A stretch of DNA of 5,151 bases from positions 1 to 5,151 of the forward strand of contig JAVBKF010000195.1 of NCBI GenBank assembly GCA_031554215.1. Reading direction: 5' to 3'. Each line of letters opens with the position of its first letter. The stretch's first letter is position 1. The position numbers and the translations under genes were made by a program. Shown here one piece after another: positions 1 to 5,151 of the stretch. Origin of the DNA: JAVBKE01 sp031554215 (GTDB lineage Bacteria > Bacillota > Bacilli > JARBTR01). The notes below the pieces were generated by a model that searched no databases, was not told the DNA's origin, and saw only the letters and a program-made list of their open reading frames with translations.

Positions 1-955
1 GTACATCACCAAACTCACCTTCATGAGCCAGTGCCACTAATAGTTTGATTCTAGCTTTCTGTCCGTTTAGACCGTTAGAAAAAATCACACCCCGTTGCTT
101 TAAATCACGACCGCCGCCCTTATAGCCATAAATGTCTTGGGCAATCCCATTAAAACAACGTGAAACAATCACAATTGGGATCTTTTTCTCCAGTAACTTC
201 GTCAGCCCTGGTAATGTGGCAGGGGGGAGATTCCCTTGCCCAAGAGCTTCGATGACAAGTCCATCTACTGCCATTGATGCGAGTGCATAGAGAAGACTGG
301 AGTCCATACCAGCATGTGCTTTAATGAGCGGAACATGTTGGTCAACTTGATGAATGGTGAATTTTTCACAGCCTAAAGGTTGGTTGTGAAAGGAGACACC
401 ACGTTTTGTGATGATACCGATTGGTCCATATTGCGGACTTTGGAAAGTTGATAGATTACTTGTATGGGTTTTAGTGACGTTAATTGCCGCATGAATTTCA
501 TCATTCATGACCACTAGAACCCCTTTGCCAATTGATTGGTCGTCTCCTGCTACTCGAATCGCATTCATCAAGTTGGAAGGACCATCTGCCCCCAGTTCGT
601 TACTTGATTTCATGGCGCCAGTTATGACAATTGGTGTCAGGAGGTTGACGGTTAAATCAAGGAAGTAGGCTGTTTCTTCAAGTGTATCCGTACCATGTGT
701 GATGACGACGCCCGCAATGATCATTTGTGATTGCTTTTCTTCAATTAATTGCTTCATCAAAAACATTTCTTTAGGTGTTATGTGGGGGGAAGGTAGCTTG
801 AATGGCTCCTCAACAATAAAATGAAATTCATCCGTCTCTGCAAGTGATTTGCTGCTGATTGGGTTCTGAACTGATTCAACGACCGATCCAGTCTGCTGAT
901 CTTCCACCATAGAAATTGTGCCACCTGTATGAATGATTAAAATATTCTTCTTCAT
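1..955 (-). CDS. ansA: L-asparaginase, cytoplasmic, C-terminus cut by window edge
   Basis: Hydrolyses L-asparagine to aspartate and ammonia. The minus-strand frame is open from an ATG at 955-953 to the left edge, giving 318 codons plus one base. Family members are about 320-330 residues, so only a few residues are missing. The first active-site motif is TGGTIS (residues 10-15; nucleophile candidate Thr13). The second is THGTDT (86-91; Thr89 and Asp90), and the catalytic Lys is probably Lys162 in VTKTHTSN. ITGAMKSSNELGADGPSN (111-128) is a further conserved block. No signal peptide is present, so the enzyme should be cytoplasmic. An SD-like AGGGTGG (966-960) lies 4 nt before the ATG. The gene is divergent from sleB. 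The family is certain. The symbol is tentative because the sequence resembles the AnsB-type motif layout as much as Bacillus subtilis AnsA; substrate preference (Asn versus Gln) cannot be read from sequence. Confidence 0.93.
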   Translation of the reverse strand, partial: MKKNILIIHTGGTISMVEDQQTGSVVESVQNPISSKSLAETDEFHFIVEEPFKLPSPHITPKEMFLMKQLIEEKQSQMIIAGVVITHGTDTLEETAYFLDLTVNLLTPIVITGAMKSSNELGADGPSNLMNAIRVAGDDQSIGKGVLVVMNDEIHAAINVTKTHTSNLSTFQSPQYGPIGIITKRGVSFHNQPLGCEKFTIHQVDQHVPLIKAHAGMDSSLLYALASMAVDGLVIEALGQGNLPPATLPGLTKLLEKKIPIVIVSRCFNGIAQDIYGYKGGGRDLKQRGVIFSNGLNGQKARIKLLVALAHEGEFGDV

Positions 956-994
956 GAATCCACCCTATTAATTAAATGTTGTGCTACATGTTCA

Positions 995-1003
995 ATTCTA
1001 CCA
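995..1003 (-). promoter_or_regulatory. Possible extended -10 promoter for the asparaginase gene
   Basis: Read on the minus strand, the sequence is TGGTAGAAT: an extended -10 (TGn) followed by TAGAAT, one mismatch from TATAAT. It would start transcription near 988, giving a leader of about 33 nt before the ATG at 955. No TTGACA-like -35 is present at 16-18 nt, so this rests on the extended -10 alone. Confidence 0.3.
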
Positions 1004-1080
1004 CATTCAAACTGAGTTGAGGGGGCAAAATCTTGTGCTAGTTGATGAATGGCATTTGAGAAATGTGTGAAAAAATTTGT

Positions 1081-1110
1081 TGTATATTTTGTAAAGTTGA
1101 GGAAAAAATA
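1081..1110 (+). promoter_or_regulatory. Possible sigma-G (forespore) promoter for sleB-ypeB
   Basis: TGTATA at 1081-1086 fits the sigma-G -35 consensus (TGnATR-like). After a 17-nt spacer comes AAAAATA at 1104-1110, a partial match to the -10 consensus CATnMTA, with the C and first T replaced by A. Transcription would start near 1117, about 32 nt before the sleB ATG and upstream of its Shine-Dalgarno. In Bacillus subtilis the sleB-ypeB operon is transcribed by sigma-G in the forespore, which is why this was sought. The -10 is weak and the region is AT-rich, so a chance match is possible. Confidence 0.35.
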
Positions 1111-1148
1111 GGCTCACAACAGTTTTAAAATAAGTGAGGGAGTTTTTC

Positions 1149-2231
1149 ATGAAAAAATACCTGATTCTTGGCGCATTTCTCTCTGTGATCTTTTATTTTC
1201 CAGTGTCAACCGTATCTGCGTTTTCAAGTAGTGACGTGGTGAAGGGGGAAACTGGTAATGATGTCATTGAGCTACAAGCAAGGCTACAAAATATCGGTTA
1301 CTATCAAGGAAAGATTGATGGCATATTTGGTTACGATACATATTGGTCTTTACGTAATTTCCAAAAAAACTTCGGGATGGGAGTTACGGGTATTGCCAAT
1401 CTGCCGACGAAAACAATGCTCGAGAAGGCATCACATTATAATGAAGCGTGGGTTATGGAACAAATCAGGCTCGGTAATGAGTTTACTTACTATCAAGGTG
1501 TGCCAATTGAAAAGCAAGTGAAGCTGGCACCAGCACAGAAGAAGGAGCCAGTCGCGCCAGCAGGCAGACAATCACCTCCAAATGCCCAAACGCCATCACG
1601 CGAGGTACCAGTAAAGAAAACGCCACCAGAGGCACCGGCTAAACAGCCGGTCGCACCACCACCTGTTCCAGCACCACCAGCTAAGCAACCAGAGGCACCA
1701 GCACCACCAAAACAGCCAGCGCCAGTGCCGCCGCAGGCACCAGAGGCACCGACTGCGCCGGCTCCTAGCGCGCCTCCTGTACCTGAGACACCAGCAGAAA
1801 CGCCAGCACCAGCGGTACCTGTAAAACCAGAACCACCAGCAACTGCAACAAATGAATCGGTCATCCCAGCAGGATATACTGCTAGTGAAATTAAATTACT
1901 GTCCAATGCGGTGTACGGAGAGTCAAGAGGTGAGCCGTATGAAGGGCAAGTCGCTGTGGCTGCCGTTATTTTAAACCGAGTGGAGAGTCCGTCATTTCCG
2001 AATACAGTTTCTGGCGTGATTTATCAGCCTGGTGCTTTTGTTGCTGTATCTGATGGACAAATTAACTTAACACCAAATGAGACAGCGAAACGCGCTGTCA
2101 TAGATGCGATAAATGGTTGGGATCCTGCTGAAAATGCGATTTATTACTTTAACCCTGATACAGCAACAAATCAATGGATTTGGGGACGGCCACAAATTAA
2201 ACAAATTGGTAAGCATATTTTCTGCCGATGA
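1149..2231 (+). CDS. sleB: Spore cortex-lytic enzyme SleB (germination lytic transglycosylase)
   Basis: During germination SleB cleaves cortex peptidoglycan containing muramic-delta-lactam, acting as a lytic transglycosylase. The protein has 360 residues. A signal peptide (1-24) ends in VSA before FSSS. A PG_binding_1 domain spans about 30-95 (ELQARLQNIGYYQGKIDGIFG). A very proline-rich linker spans about 126-235, and a Hydrolase_2/SleB catalytic domain about 240-360. The catalytic Glu is most likely Glu258 in VYGESRGEPYEGQVAV. The family-typical blocks YYFNPDTAT and IWGRPQIKQIGKHIFCR close the protein. ATG 1149 was chosen because GAGGGAG (1136-1142) is an SD 6 nt upstream. An in-frame GTG at 1134 overlaps that SD and would place MREFF before the signal peptide, so it is unlikely. 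Length exceeds Bacillus subtilis SleB (about 305) because of the linker. It is followed by its partner ypeB. Confidence 0.96.
   Translation: MKKYLILGAFLSVIFYFPVSTVSAFSSSDVVKGETGNDVIELQARLQNIGYYQGKIDGIFGYDTYWSLRNFQKNFGMGVTGIANLPTKTMLEKASHYNEAWVMEQIRLGNEFTYYQGVPIEKQVKLAPAQKKEPVAPAGRQSPPNAQTPSREVPVKKTPPEAPAKQPVAPPPVPAPPAKQPEAPAPPKQPAPVPPQAPEAPTAPAPSAPPVPETPAETPAPAVPVKPEPPATATNESVIPAGYTASEIKLLSNAVYGESRGEPYEGQVAVAAVILNRVESPSFPNTVSGVIYQPGAFVAVSDGQINLTPNETAKRAVIDAINGWDPAENAIYYFNPDTATNQWIWGRPQIKQIGKHIFCR
1524..1853 (+). repeat. Low-complexity CCA/GCA-rich tract encoding the Pro/Ala linker of SleB
   Basis: This stretch of sleB codes for about 110 residues, of which I count 39 Pro and 23 Ala, with Lys, Gln and Glu between them. 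The DNA is made of recurring words such as GCACCA, CACCAG and CCAGAGGCACC. Units like PEAPAKQP and PAKQPEAP recur without a strict period. It separates the peptidoglycan-binding domain from the catalytic domain. Such tracts can expand or contract by slippage or recombination; length variation between strains is an inference. Confidence 0.85.
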
Positions 2232-2252
2232 ACAATGAATCTTTTATGGGTC

Positions 2253-2280
2253 CGAATGAGGGGAAGAATCCTCATCTTCG
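2253..2280 (+). other. Small intercistronic hairpin between sleB and ypeB
   Basis: ATGAGG (2256-2261) and CCTCAT (2270-2275) pair perfectly across an 8-nt loop. CGA (2253-2255) can extend the stem with TCG (2278-2280) across a 2-nt bulge. There is no T-run after it, so it is not a Rho-independent terminator. It sits in the 89-nt gap between two genes expected to be co-transcribed. It might affect mRNA stability or the SleB:YpeB ratio, or it may be chance. Confidence 0.3.
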
Positions 2281-2320
2281 TTCACCATTACGTCATCTTG
2301 GACTATAGGAGTGAGACAAA

Positions 2321-3661
2321 GTGTTCCGAAATATCATCATCGTTATCCTAGCATTGGGGCTTGTAGGGACAAGCTTTTGGGTCTATGACTCCAATCAAAA
2401 AATAGCCCAACTCGAAAAGCAGGTTGAAAACAATTATCAAAGAGCATTTAACAATTTCAATGACGATATCAATGCGATTCATGAGACAATTGGCACCACA
2501 CTCGCGATGAATTCACGCCATTCGTTATCGCCAGCACTGACAGAGGTATGGCGTATTACTTATAATGCGAACACCAACCTTGCTCAGCTACCGATGGGAC
2601 AGGTACACTTTAATCAAACGGAGGCGTTCCTGACTGATATCGGTGCATTTGCCTACCGGACATCGGGGCGTGACCTTGATGAGAAGCCGCTCACCGAAGA
2701 AGAGCGGAATACCTTAGCGAGCTTATATAAGCGCGCGGGGGATATGCTATCAGAAATTCAAAAAGTCCAAAATGAGGTTGCCACTGACGGATTAAAATGG
2801 TCTGATATTGAAGCGGAAACGATTGCAACTAGTGAGGATGCGGTCAACAGTCAAATTGTCGATGGGTTTAAGTCTATTGAAAAAGATGTTGCAGGATATG
2901 ACGTTGGGACTGATTTGGGCACCGGTTTCCAGACAGCCGATAAGCAGTCGAAATCATTTGAGAATGCAACAGGTGAAACAATTACTAAAGAGGAAGCGGC
3001 TAGCATGGCACAAAATTTCATTGGGGTCCAATACGCAACTGATGTGAAAGTGACAACAAACAAAGAGGGGTCGCCTTATGGGTTCTACTCCGTTCATTTT
3101 GTTGATTCAAAAACCGGGATTACGTATACGATGGACCTCACAAAAAAGGGGGGACATCCGATCTATTATTTAAGTAATCGTAAGCTTGGCACGCAGAAGG
3201 CGAGTGTCACGGATGCAGCAGCGAAAGCCGAGCTGATACTTAAACAGCGCGGACTGACTGACTTACAACTGATCGAAACTGCACAGCAAGGGTCATCCGT
3301 ATTTCTAACGTATACGCATATTGAAAATGATGTGCGGATTTACCCAGATACAATTAAAGTGAAAATGGCGCTTGATGTGAATAAGGTCATGGCTTTCACA
3401 GCCGCTGACTATGTAGAAAATAATAAACCACGGACTAATTTAACGCCAACGCTTACAGAAGCTGAAGCTAGCGCCAAGATTAGCCCAAGTGTTCAAATAA
3501 TGGAGCATCACCTATCAGTGATCACCACTAGTGAAGGCGAAGAAGCGCTTTGTCATGAGTTTCTTGGTACAGTTGGCCGAGACACTTACCGGATCTTTAT
3601 CAATGCGGAAACTGGGGAAGAGGAACTAGTAGAGCAGATGAAAAGACCTAGTAAGATGTGA
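2321..3661 (+). CDS. ypeB: Germination protein YpeB, SleB partner with PepSY repeats
   Basis: YpeB is a spore membrane-associated protein needed for SleB to accumulate and stay stable in the dormant spore; SleB and YpeB depend on each other. The protein has 446 residues, close to Bacillus subtilis YpeB (about 450). An uncleaved N-terminal membrane anchor (about 3-21) is followed by a charged coiled-coil-like stretch (24-45). The conserved N-domain includes GTTLAMNSRHSLSPAL (58-73) and VWRIT (76-80). Three C-terminal PepSY-type segments begin near 220 (ITKEEAASMAQNF), 295 (SVTDAAAKAEL) and 377 (TLTEAEASAKI); KKGGHPIYYLSNR (275-287) is a typical block. The start is GTG, set by AGGAG at 2307-2311 with 9-nt spacing. 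It lies 89 nt after sleB and shares its presumed forespore promoter. A terminator follows. Confidence 0.95.
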   Translation: MFRNIIIVILALGLVGTSFWVYDSNQKIAQLEKQVENNYQRAFNNFNDDINAIHETIGTTLAMNSRHSLSPALTEVWRITYNANTNLAQLPMGQVHFNQTEAFLTDIGAFAYRTSGRDLDEKPLTEEERNTLASLYKRAGDMLSEIQKVQNEVATDGLKWSDIEAETIATSEDAVNSQIVDGFKSIEKDVAGYDVGTDLGTGFQTADKQSKSFENATGETITKEEAASMAQNFIGVQYATDVKVTTNKEGSPYGFYSVHFVDSKTGITYTMDLTKKGGHPIYYLSNRKLGTQKASVTDAAAKAELILKQRGLTDLQLIETAQQGSSVFLTYTHIENDVRIYPDTIKVKMALDVNKVMAFTAADYVENNKPRTNLTPTLTEAEASAKISPSVQIMEHHLSVITTSEGEEALCHEFLGTVGRDTYRIFINAETGEEELVEQMKRPSKM

Positions 3662-3689
3662 GACGATAGGCGACATGCGCAAGAATAGC

Positions 3690-3733
3690 AAAGGGACAAA
3701 AACTGATCTGTGGATCATTTTTGTTCCTTTTTT
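3690..3733 (+). terminator. Rho-independent terminator of the sleB-ypeB operon
   Basis: The left arm (3690-3708) pairs with the right arm (3713-3730) over about 18 bp. There is one G-T pair (G3695) and one bulged C (3703). The 4-nt loop is TGTG (3709-3712). The right arm runs into six T residues (3728-3733). It starts 28 nt after the ypeB stop codon. Confidence 0.88.
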
Positions 3734-3787
3734 AACGCCTACGGGTAGTAGTAGATTGAACAAGCGACTTCGTTGTTCGCTGGCGTT
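3734..3787. repeat. Nested inverted repeat directly after the ypeB terminator
   Basis: An outer stem AACGCC (3734-3739) pairs with GGCGTT (3782-3787). Inside, GAACAAGCG (3758-3766) pairs with CGTTGTTC (3771-3778) around loop ACTT with one bulged G. An alternative inner pairing is AGCGA with TCGCT. It could be an RNA or DNA structure or the remnant of a small repeat element; function is unknown. Confidence 0.45.
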
Positions 3788-3850
3788 CATTATTCAGGTA
3801 GAATAAACGGGTACTGTTCGGGTAGAATCACTGAAATGACTATGTTTACT

Positions 3851-3880
3851 GTTAAAGCTTAATAACATAAAGTACCTGCG
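3851..3880. repeat. Diverged direct repeat upstream of cmk, copy 1
   Basis: The copy reads GTTAAAGCTTAAT, then AACATAAAGTACCTGCG. It aligns with copy 2 (3916-3946) over the whole length with two single-base gaps near the middle and end and only a few mismatches. It contains internal dyad symmetry around AAGCTT and a GTTA/TAAC pair. Copies start 65 nt apart. Confidence 0.55.
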
Positions 3881-3915
3881 CGGAAAGCATTTGTTAATCG
3901 ATATGACGGTAGAAC

Positions 3916-3946
3916 GTTAAGGCTTAACAAACATAAAGGTACCGCC
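3916..3946. repeat. Diverged direct repeat upstream of cmk, copy 2
   Basis: The copy reads GTTAAGGCTTAAC, a perfect 13-nt palindrome about its central G, followed by AAACATAAAGGTACCGCC. It is flanked by an outer inverted pair, CGGTA (3907-3911) and TACCG (3940-3944). The symmetry would suit a dimeric DNA-binding protein or a short hairpin; neither is shown. Confidence 0.55.
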
Positions 3947-4000
3947 TAGATGACATGATATCGGACACTTTTCCTCTTTTGTATTACGGCAAGTTAGGAA

Positions 4001-4030
4001 TTGACAATGGGCGGAGATAGACACAAGAAT
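4001..4030 (+). promoter_or_regulatory. Weak candidate sigma-A promoter, distal to cmk
   Basis: A perfect TTGACA -35 at 4001-4006 is followed after an 18-nt spacer by AAGAAT at 4025-4030, which matches only four of six -10 positions. If active it would give cmk a leader of about 120 nt. It may be chance. Confidence 0.2.
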
Positions 4031-4120
4031 CGCTATCAACAAGATTAATGGTGGCAAAGCAATATAACAATTGCCCAGTCTAAAGGTCATCATTATTTCT
4101 AGGCGGTGAGTTTCAATTTA

Positions 4121-4129
4121 TGTTAAAAT
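4121..4129 (+). promoter_or_regulatory. Probable extended -10 promoter for cmk
   Basis: TGTTAAAAT is an extended -10 (TGn) with TAAAAT at 4124-4129, one mismatch from TATAAT. Transcription would begin near 4136, leaving about 21 nt before the cmk ATG, enough for its SD. No clear -35 is seen (positions 4101-4106 read AGGCGG). A start here would exclude the in-frame ATG at 4133 from the transcript, supporting ATG 4157. Confidence 0.4.
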
Positions 4130-4156
4130 AACATGAATGCTTTTTTGGAGGGAATT

Positions 4157-4834
4157 ATGATCAAGAAAATGTCAATAGCAATTGATGGGCCAGCAGGTTC
4201 AGGGAAGAGTACAGTGGCTAAAATTATTGCCAGAAGGCTTGGATTTCTTTACATAGATACAGGTGCAATGTACCGTGCTTTTACCTTAAAAGCACTGCAA
4301 ACAAGGATTGATTTGCATGATGAAAGGGCTCTCTATCAACTACTTCAAGATACCTTAATTCGGCTAAAAACAGATGGTTCTGGTCAAGAAGTGTTTTTAG
4401 ATGATGAGAATGTTACAGTTGCCATTCGTTCTGCAGAAGTGAATGCTCATGTATCCATTATTTCGGGTCACAAAACAATTCGCTTGGAACTAGTTAGAAG
4501 GCAGCGTTTGCTTGGTGATCAAGGGGGGGTAGTGATGGATGGTCGTGATATTGGTACAGTTGTATTGCCGAACGCTGAGGTGAAGGTGTTTCTAGTGGCT
4601 TCGGCGGAAGTACGTGCAAGACGTCGTTATCAAGAAAACAGGGATAAGCAAATTCCAACAGGTTCCGTTGAGCAGTTGATTGAGGAAATTAATCGGCGCG
4701 ATCATTTAGACTCGACAAGGGATGAATCACCACTTGTTCAAGCGGATGGTGCTGTTCGTTTAGATACAACTACGTTATCAATCGAGCAAGTTGTCGACCA
4801 GATAATCATTCTAGCAGACCAAAAGTCCATTTAG
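4157..4834 (+). CDS. cmk: Cytidylate kinase (CMP/dCMP kinase)
   Basis: Transfers the ATP gamma-phosphate to CMP or dCMP to give CDP or dCDP, in the cytoplasm, serving RNA/DNA precursor and CDP-lipid supply. The protein has 225 residues, matching Bacillus subtilis Cmk (224). The Walker A P-loop GPAGSGKST spans 11-19. YIDTGAMYRAF (32-42) and the IRSAEVN region (90-96) belong to the nucleotide-binding core. VMDGRDIGTVVLPNA (126-140) is the hallmark CMP-kinase block, and RARRRYQE and INRRDHLDSTR supply LID and CMP-contacting arginines. All key motifs are intact. ATG 4157 is chosen over the in-frame ATG 4133 because GGAGGGA (4147-4153) is a strong SD just upstream and the N-terminus then matches family length. 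It is followed 48 nt later by plsC without a terminator, so an operon is likely. Confidence 0.96.
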   Translation: MIKKMSIAIDGPAGSGKSTVAKIIARRLGFLYIDTGAMYRAFTLKALQTRIDLHDERALYQLLQDTLIRLKTDGSGQEVFLDDENVTVAIRSAEVNAHVSIISGHKTIRLELVRRQRLLGDQGGVVMDGRDIGTVVLPNAEVKVFLVASAEVRARRRYQENRDKQIPTGSVEQLIEEINRRDHLDSTRDESPLVQADGAVRLDTTTLSIEQVVDQIIILADQKSI

Positions 4835-4882
4835 CTGATGTCTGTAATCAATAAATGTAAAAAAGGGAATTGAGGGAGAAAT

Positions 4883-5151
4883 ATGTGGTTCTACAGGTTC
4901 GGTCGTGCAGTTGTAAAAGTATATATGCTCGTATTCTATCAGCCAAAAGTAGTAGGGCTTGAAAACATACCAGCGCAGGGAAGCGTTCTTCTCTGCCCCA
5001 ATCACATTAGCAATATGGACCCACCAATCGTAGCCACAACATGCAAACGAAGTATTCATTTTATGGCGAAAAAAGAAATTTTCGCTGTTCCTGTTCTAAA
5101 AACTATTGTTCGTTGGGCGAAAGTAATTCCAGTCAACCGTGGTGCTGTTGA
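4883..5151 (+). CDS. plsC: 1-acyl-sn-glycerol-3-phosphate acyltransferase, N-terminal part
   Basis: Acylates lysophosphatidic acid to phosphatidic acid at the inner face of the membrane. The frame is open to the right edge, showing 89 residues of a protein usually about 190-250 long. The catalytic NHxxxxD motif is NHISNMD (40-46). The following blocks FMAKKEIF (60-67) and VIPVNRG (81-87) are typical of the PlsC/LPLAT family substrate-binding region. The first 20 residues are hydrophobic and basic and could associate with the membrane. ATG 4883 has GAGGGAG about 5 nt upstream. In Bacillus relatives a plsC-like gene lies between cmk and the rpsA-like gene, matching this position. Acceptor specificity cannot be confirmed from the fragment. 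Confidence 0.9.
   Translation, partial: MWFYRFGRAVVKVYMLVFYQPKVVGLENIPAQGSVLLCPNHISNMDPPIVATTCKRSIHFMAKKEIFAVPVLKTIVRWAKVIPVNRGAV

Larger units (their letters stand above)
3734..4120. other. Gene-less stretch between ypeB and cmk, repeat-bearing
   Basis: About 390 bp carry no convincing gene on either strand: plus-strand frames are broken by frequent stops, and no start codon has a good SD. ypfA (a PilZ-domain protein of about 217 residues) and ypfB, present here in Bacillus subtilis, are absent; the gap is too short for ypfA. The stretch holds a nested inverted repeat, a diverged direct repeat, repeated CGGGTA and GGTAGAAY words (GGTAGAAT at 3797-3804 and 3821-3828, GGTAGAAC at 3908-3915; ACGGGTA at 3741-3747 and 3807-3813, TCGGGTA at 3818-3824) and a possible promoter. 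The first half (3734-3946) is the structured part; 3947-4120 has little visible structure. Confidence 0.6.

Noticed and set aside
1134..1148. In-frame GTG start for SleB, five codons upstream of the ATG
   Set aside because: The GTG lies inside the Shine-Dalgarno (GTGAGGGAG) that serves ATG 1149, and it would add MREFF in front of a normal signal peptide.
1258..1521. Plus-strand 87-codon frame inside sleB
   Set aside because: Out-of-frame overlap with the conserved peptidoglycan-binding domain; no recognisable protein.
1493..1906. Minus-strand open frame of 137 codons, Gly/Ala-rich
   Set aside because: It is the antisense shadow of the proline-rich linker: Pro and Ala codons read backwards give Gly, Ala and Cys. 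It lies wholly within sleB.
2808..3063. Two overlapping frames (plus 79 codons, minus 70 codons) inside ypeB
   Set aside because: Both overlap the conserved YpeB frame and show no family features.
3734..3946. CRISPR array or tRNA-like gene suggested by repeats and nested stems
   Set aside because: There are only two diverged repeat copies with no regular spacer series, and no tRNA arm pattern or anticodon stem could be drawn.
3955..4047. Tiny plus-strand frames starting at 3955 (21 codons) and 4007 (13 codons)
   Set aside because: Very short, without convincing Shine-Dalgarno sequences, and no recognisable peptide.
4133..4156. Upstream in-frame ATG for cmk
   Set aside because: It has no SD, precedes the strong SD at 4147-4153, would add eight residues beyond family length, and may lie before the transcription start.
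4835..4882. Terminator between cmk and plsC
   Set aside because: The 48-nt gap has an A-rich run but no stem followed by a T-run, so read-through is expected.
4811..5059. Minus-strand 82-codon frame over the cmk end and plsC start
   Set aside because: Overlaps the plsC catalytic motif on the other strand and has no recognisable features.

Overview
The window looks like chromosomal core sequence from an endospore-forming, low-to-moderate GC Firmicute (Bacillales; Bacillaceae or Planococcaceae, perhaps Sporosarcina-like). The evidence is a SleB/YpeB spore-germination pair directly upstream of cmk and a PlsC-type acyltransferase, a gene order known from Bacillus relatives. Start regions carry good Shine-Dalgarno sequences, and AT-rich intergenic DNA separates genes of roughly 45% GC. 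The genus is an inference; the spore-former assignment is firm.

Layout. Positions 1-955 (minus strand) hold a nearly complete L-asparaginase, cut at its C-terminus by the left edge. A divergent intergenic region (956-1148) carries a possible extended -10 promoter for the asparaginase and a possible sigma-G (forespore) promoter for the germination operon. Then come sleB (1149-2231) and ypeB (2321-3661) on the plus strand, closed by a convincing Rho-independent terminator (3690-3733). A roughly 400-bp gene-less stretch (3734-4130) follows. It is not plain spacer: it holds a nested inverted repeat, a diverged direct repeat about 30 nt long, recurring CGGGTA/GGTAGAAY words, and one or two possible promoters. 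Last are cmk (4157-4834, cytidylate kinase) and the start of plsC (4883 to the right edge), 48 nt apart and probably co-transcribed.

How the genes work together. SleB is the cortex-lytic enzyme stored in the dormant spore, and YpeB is its partner, needed for its localisation and stability. Cmk phosphorylates CMP and dCMP for nucleotide and phospholipid (CDP-diacylglycerol) synthesis, and PlsC makes phosphatidic acid, so the second cluster is housekeeping. The asparaginase is a separate, divergently transcribed unit.

I found no defence system, mobile element, CRISPR array, RNA gene or obviously new multi-gene system. The least ordinary features are the very proline-rich linker in SleB, the repeat-bearing spacer upstream of cmk, and the absence of ypfA/ypfB, which lie at that spot in Bacillus subtilis.
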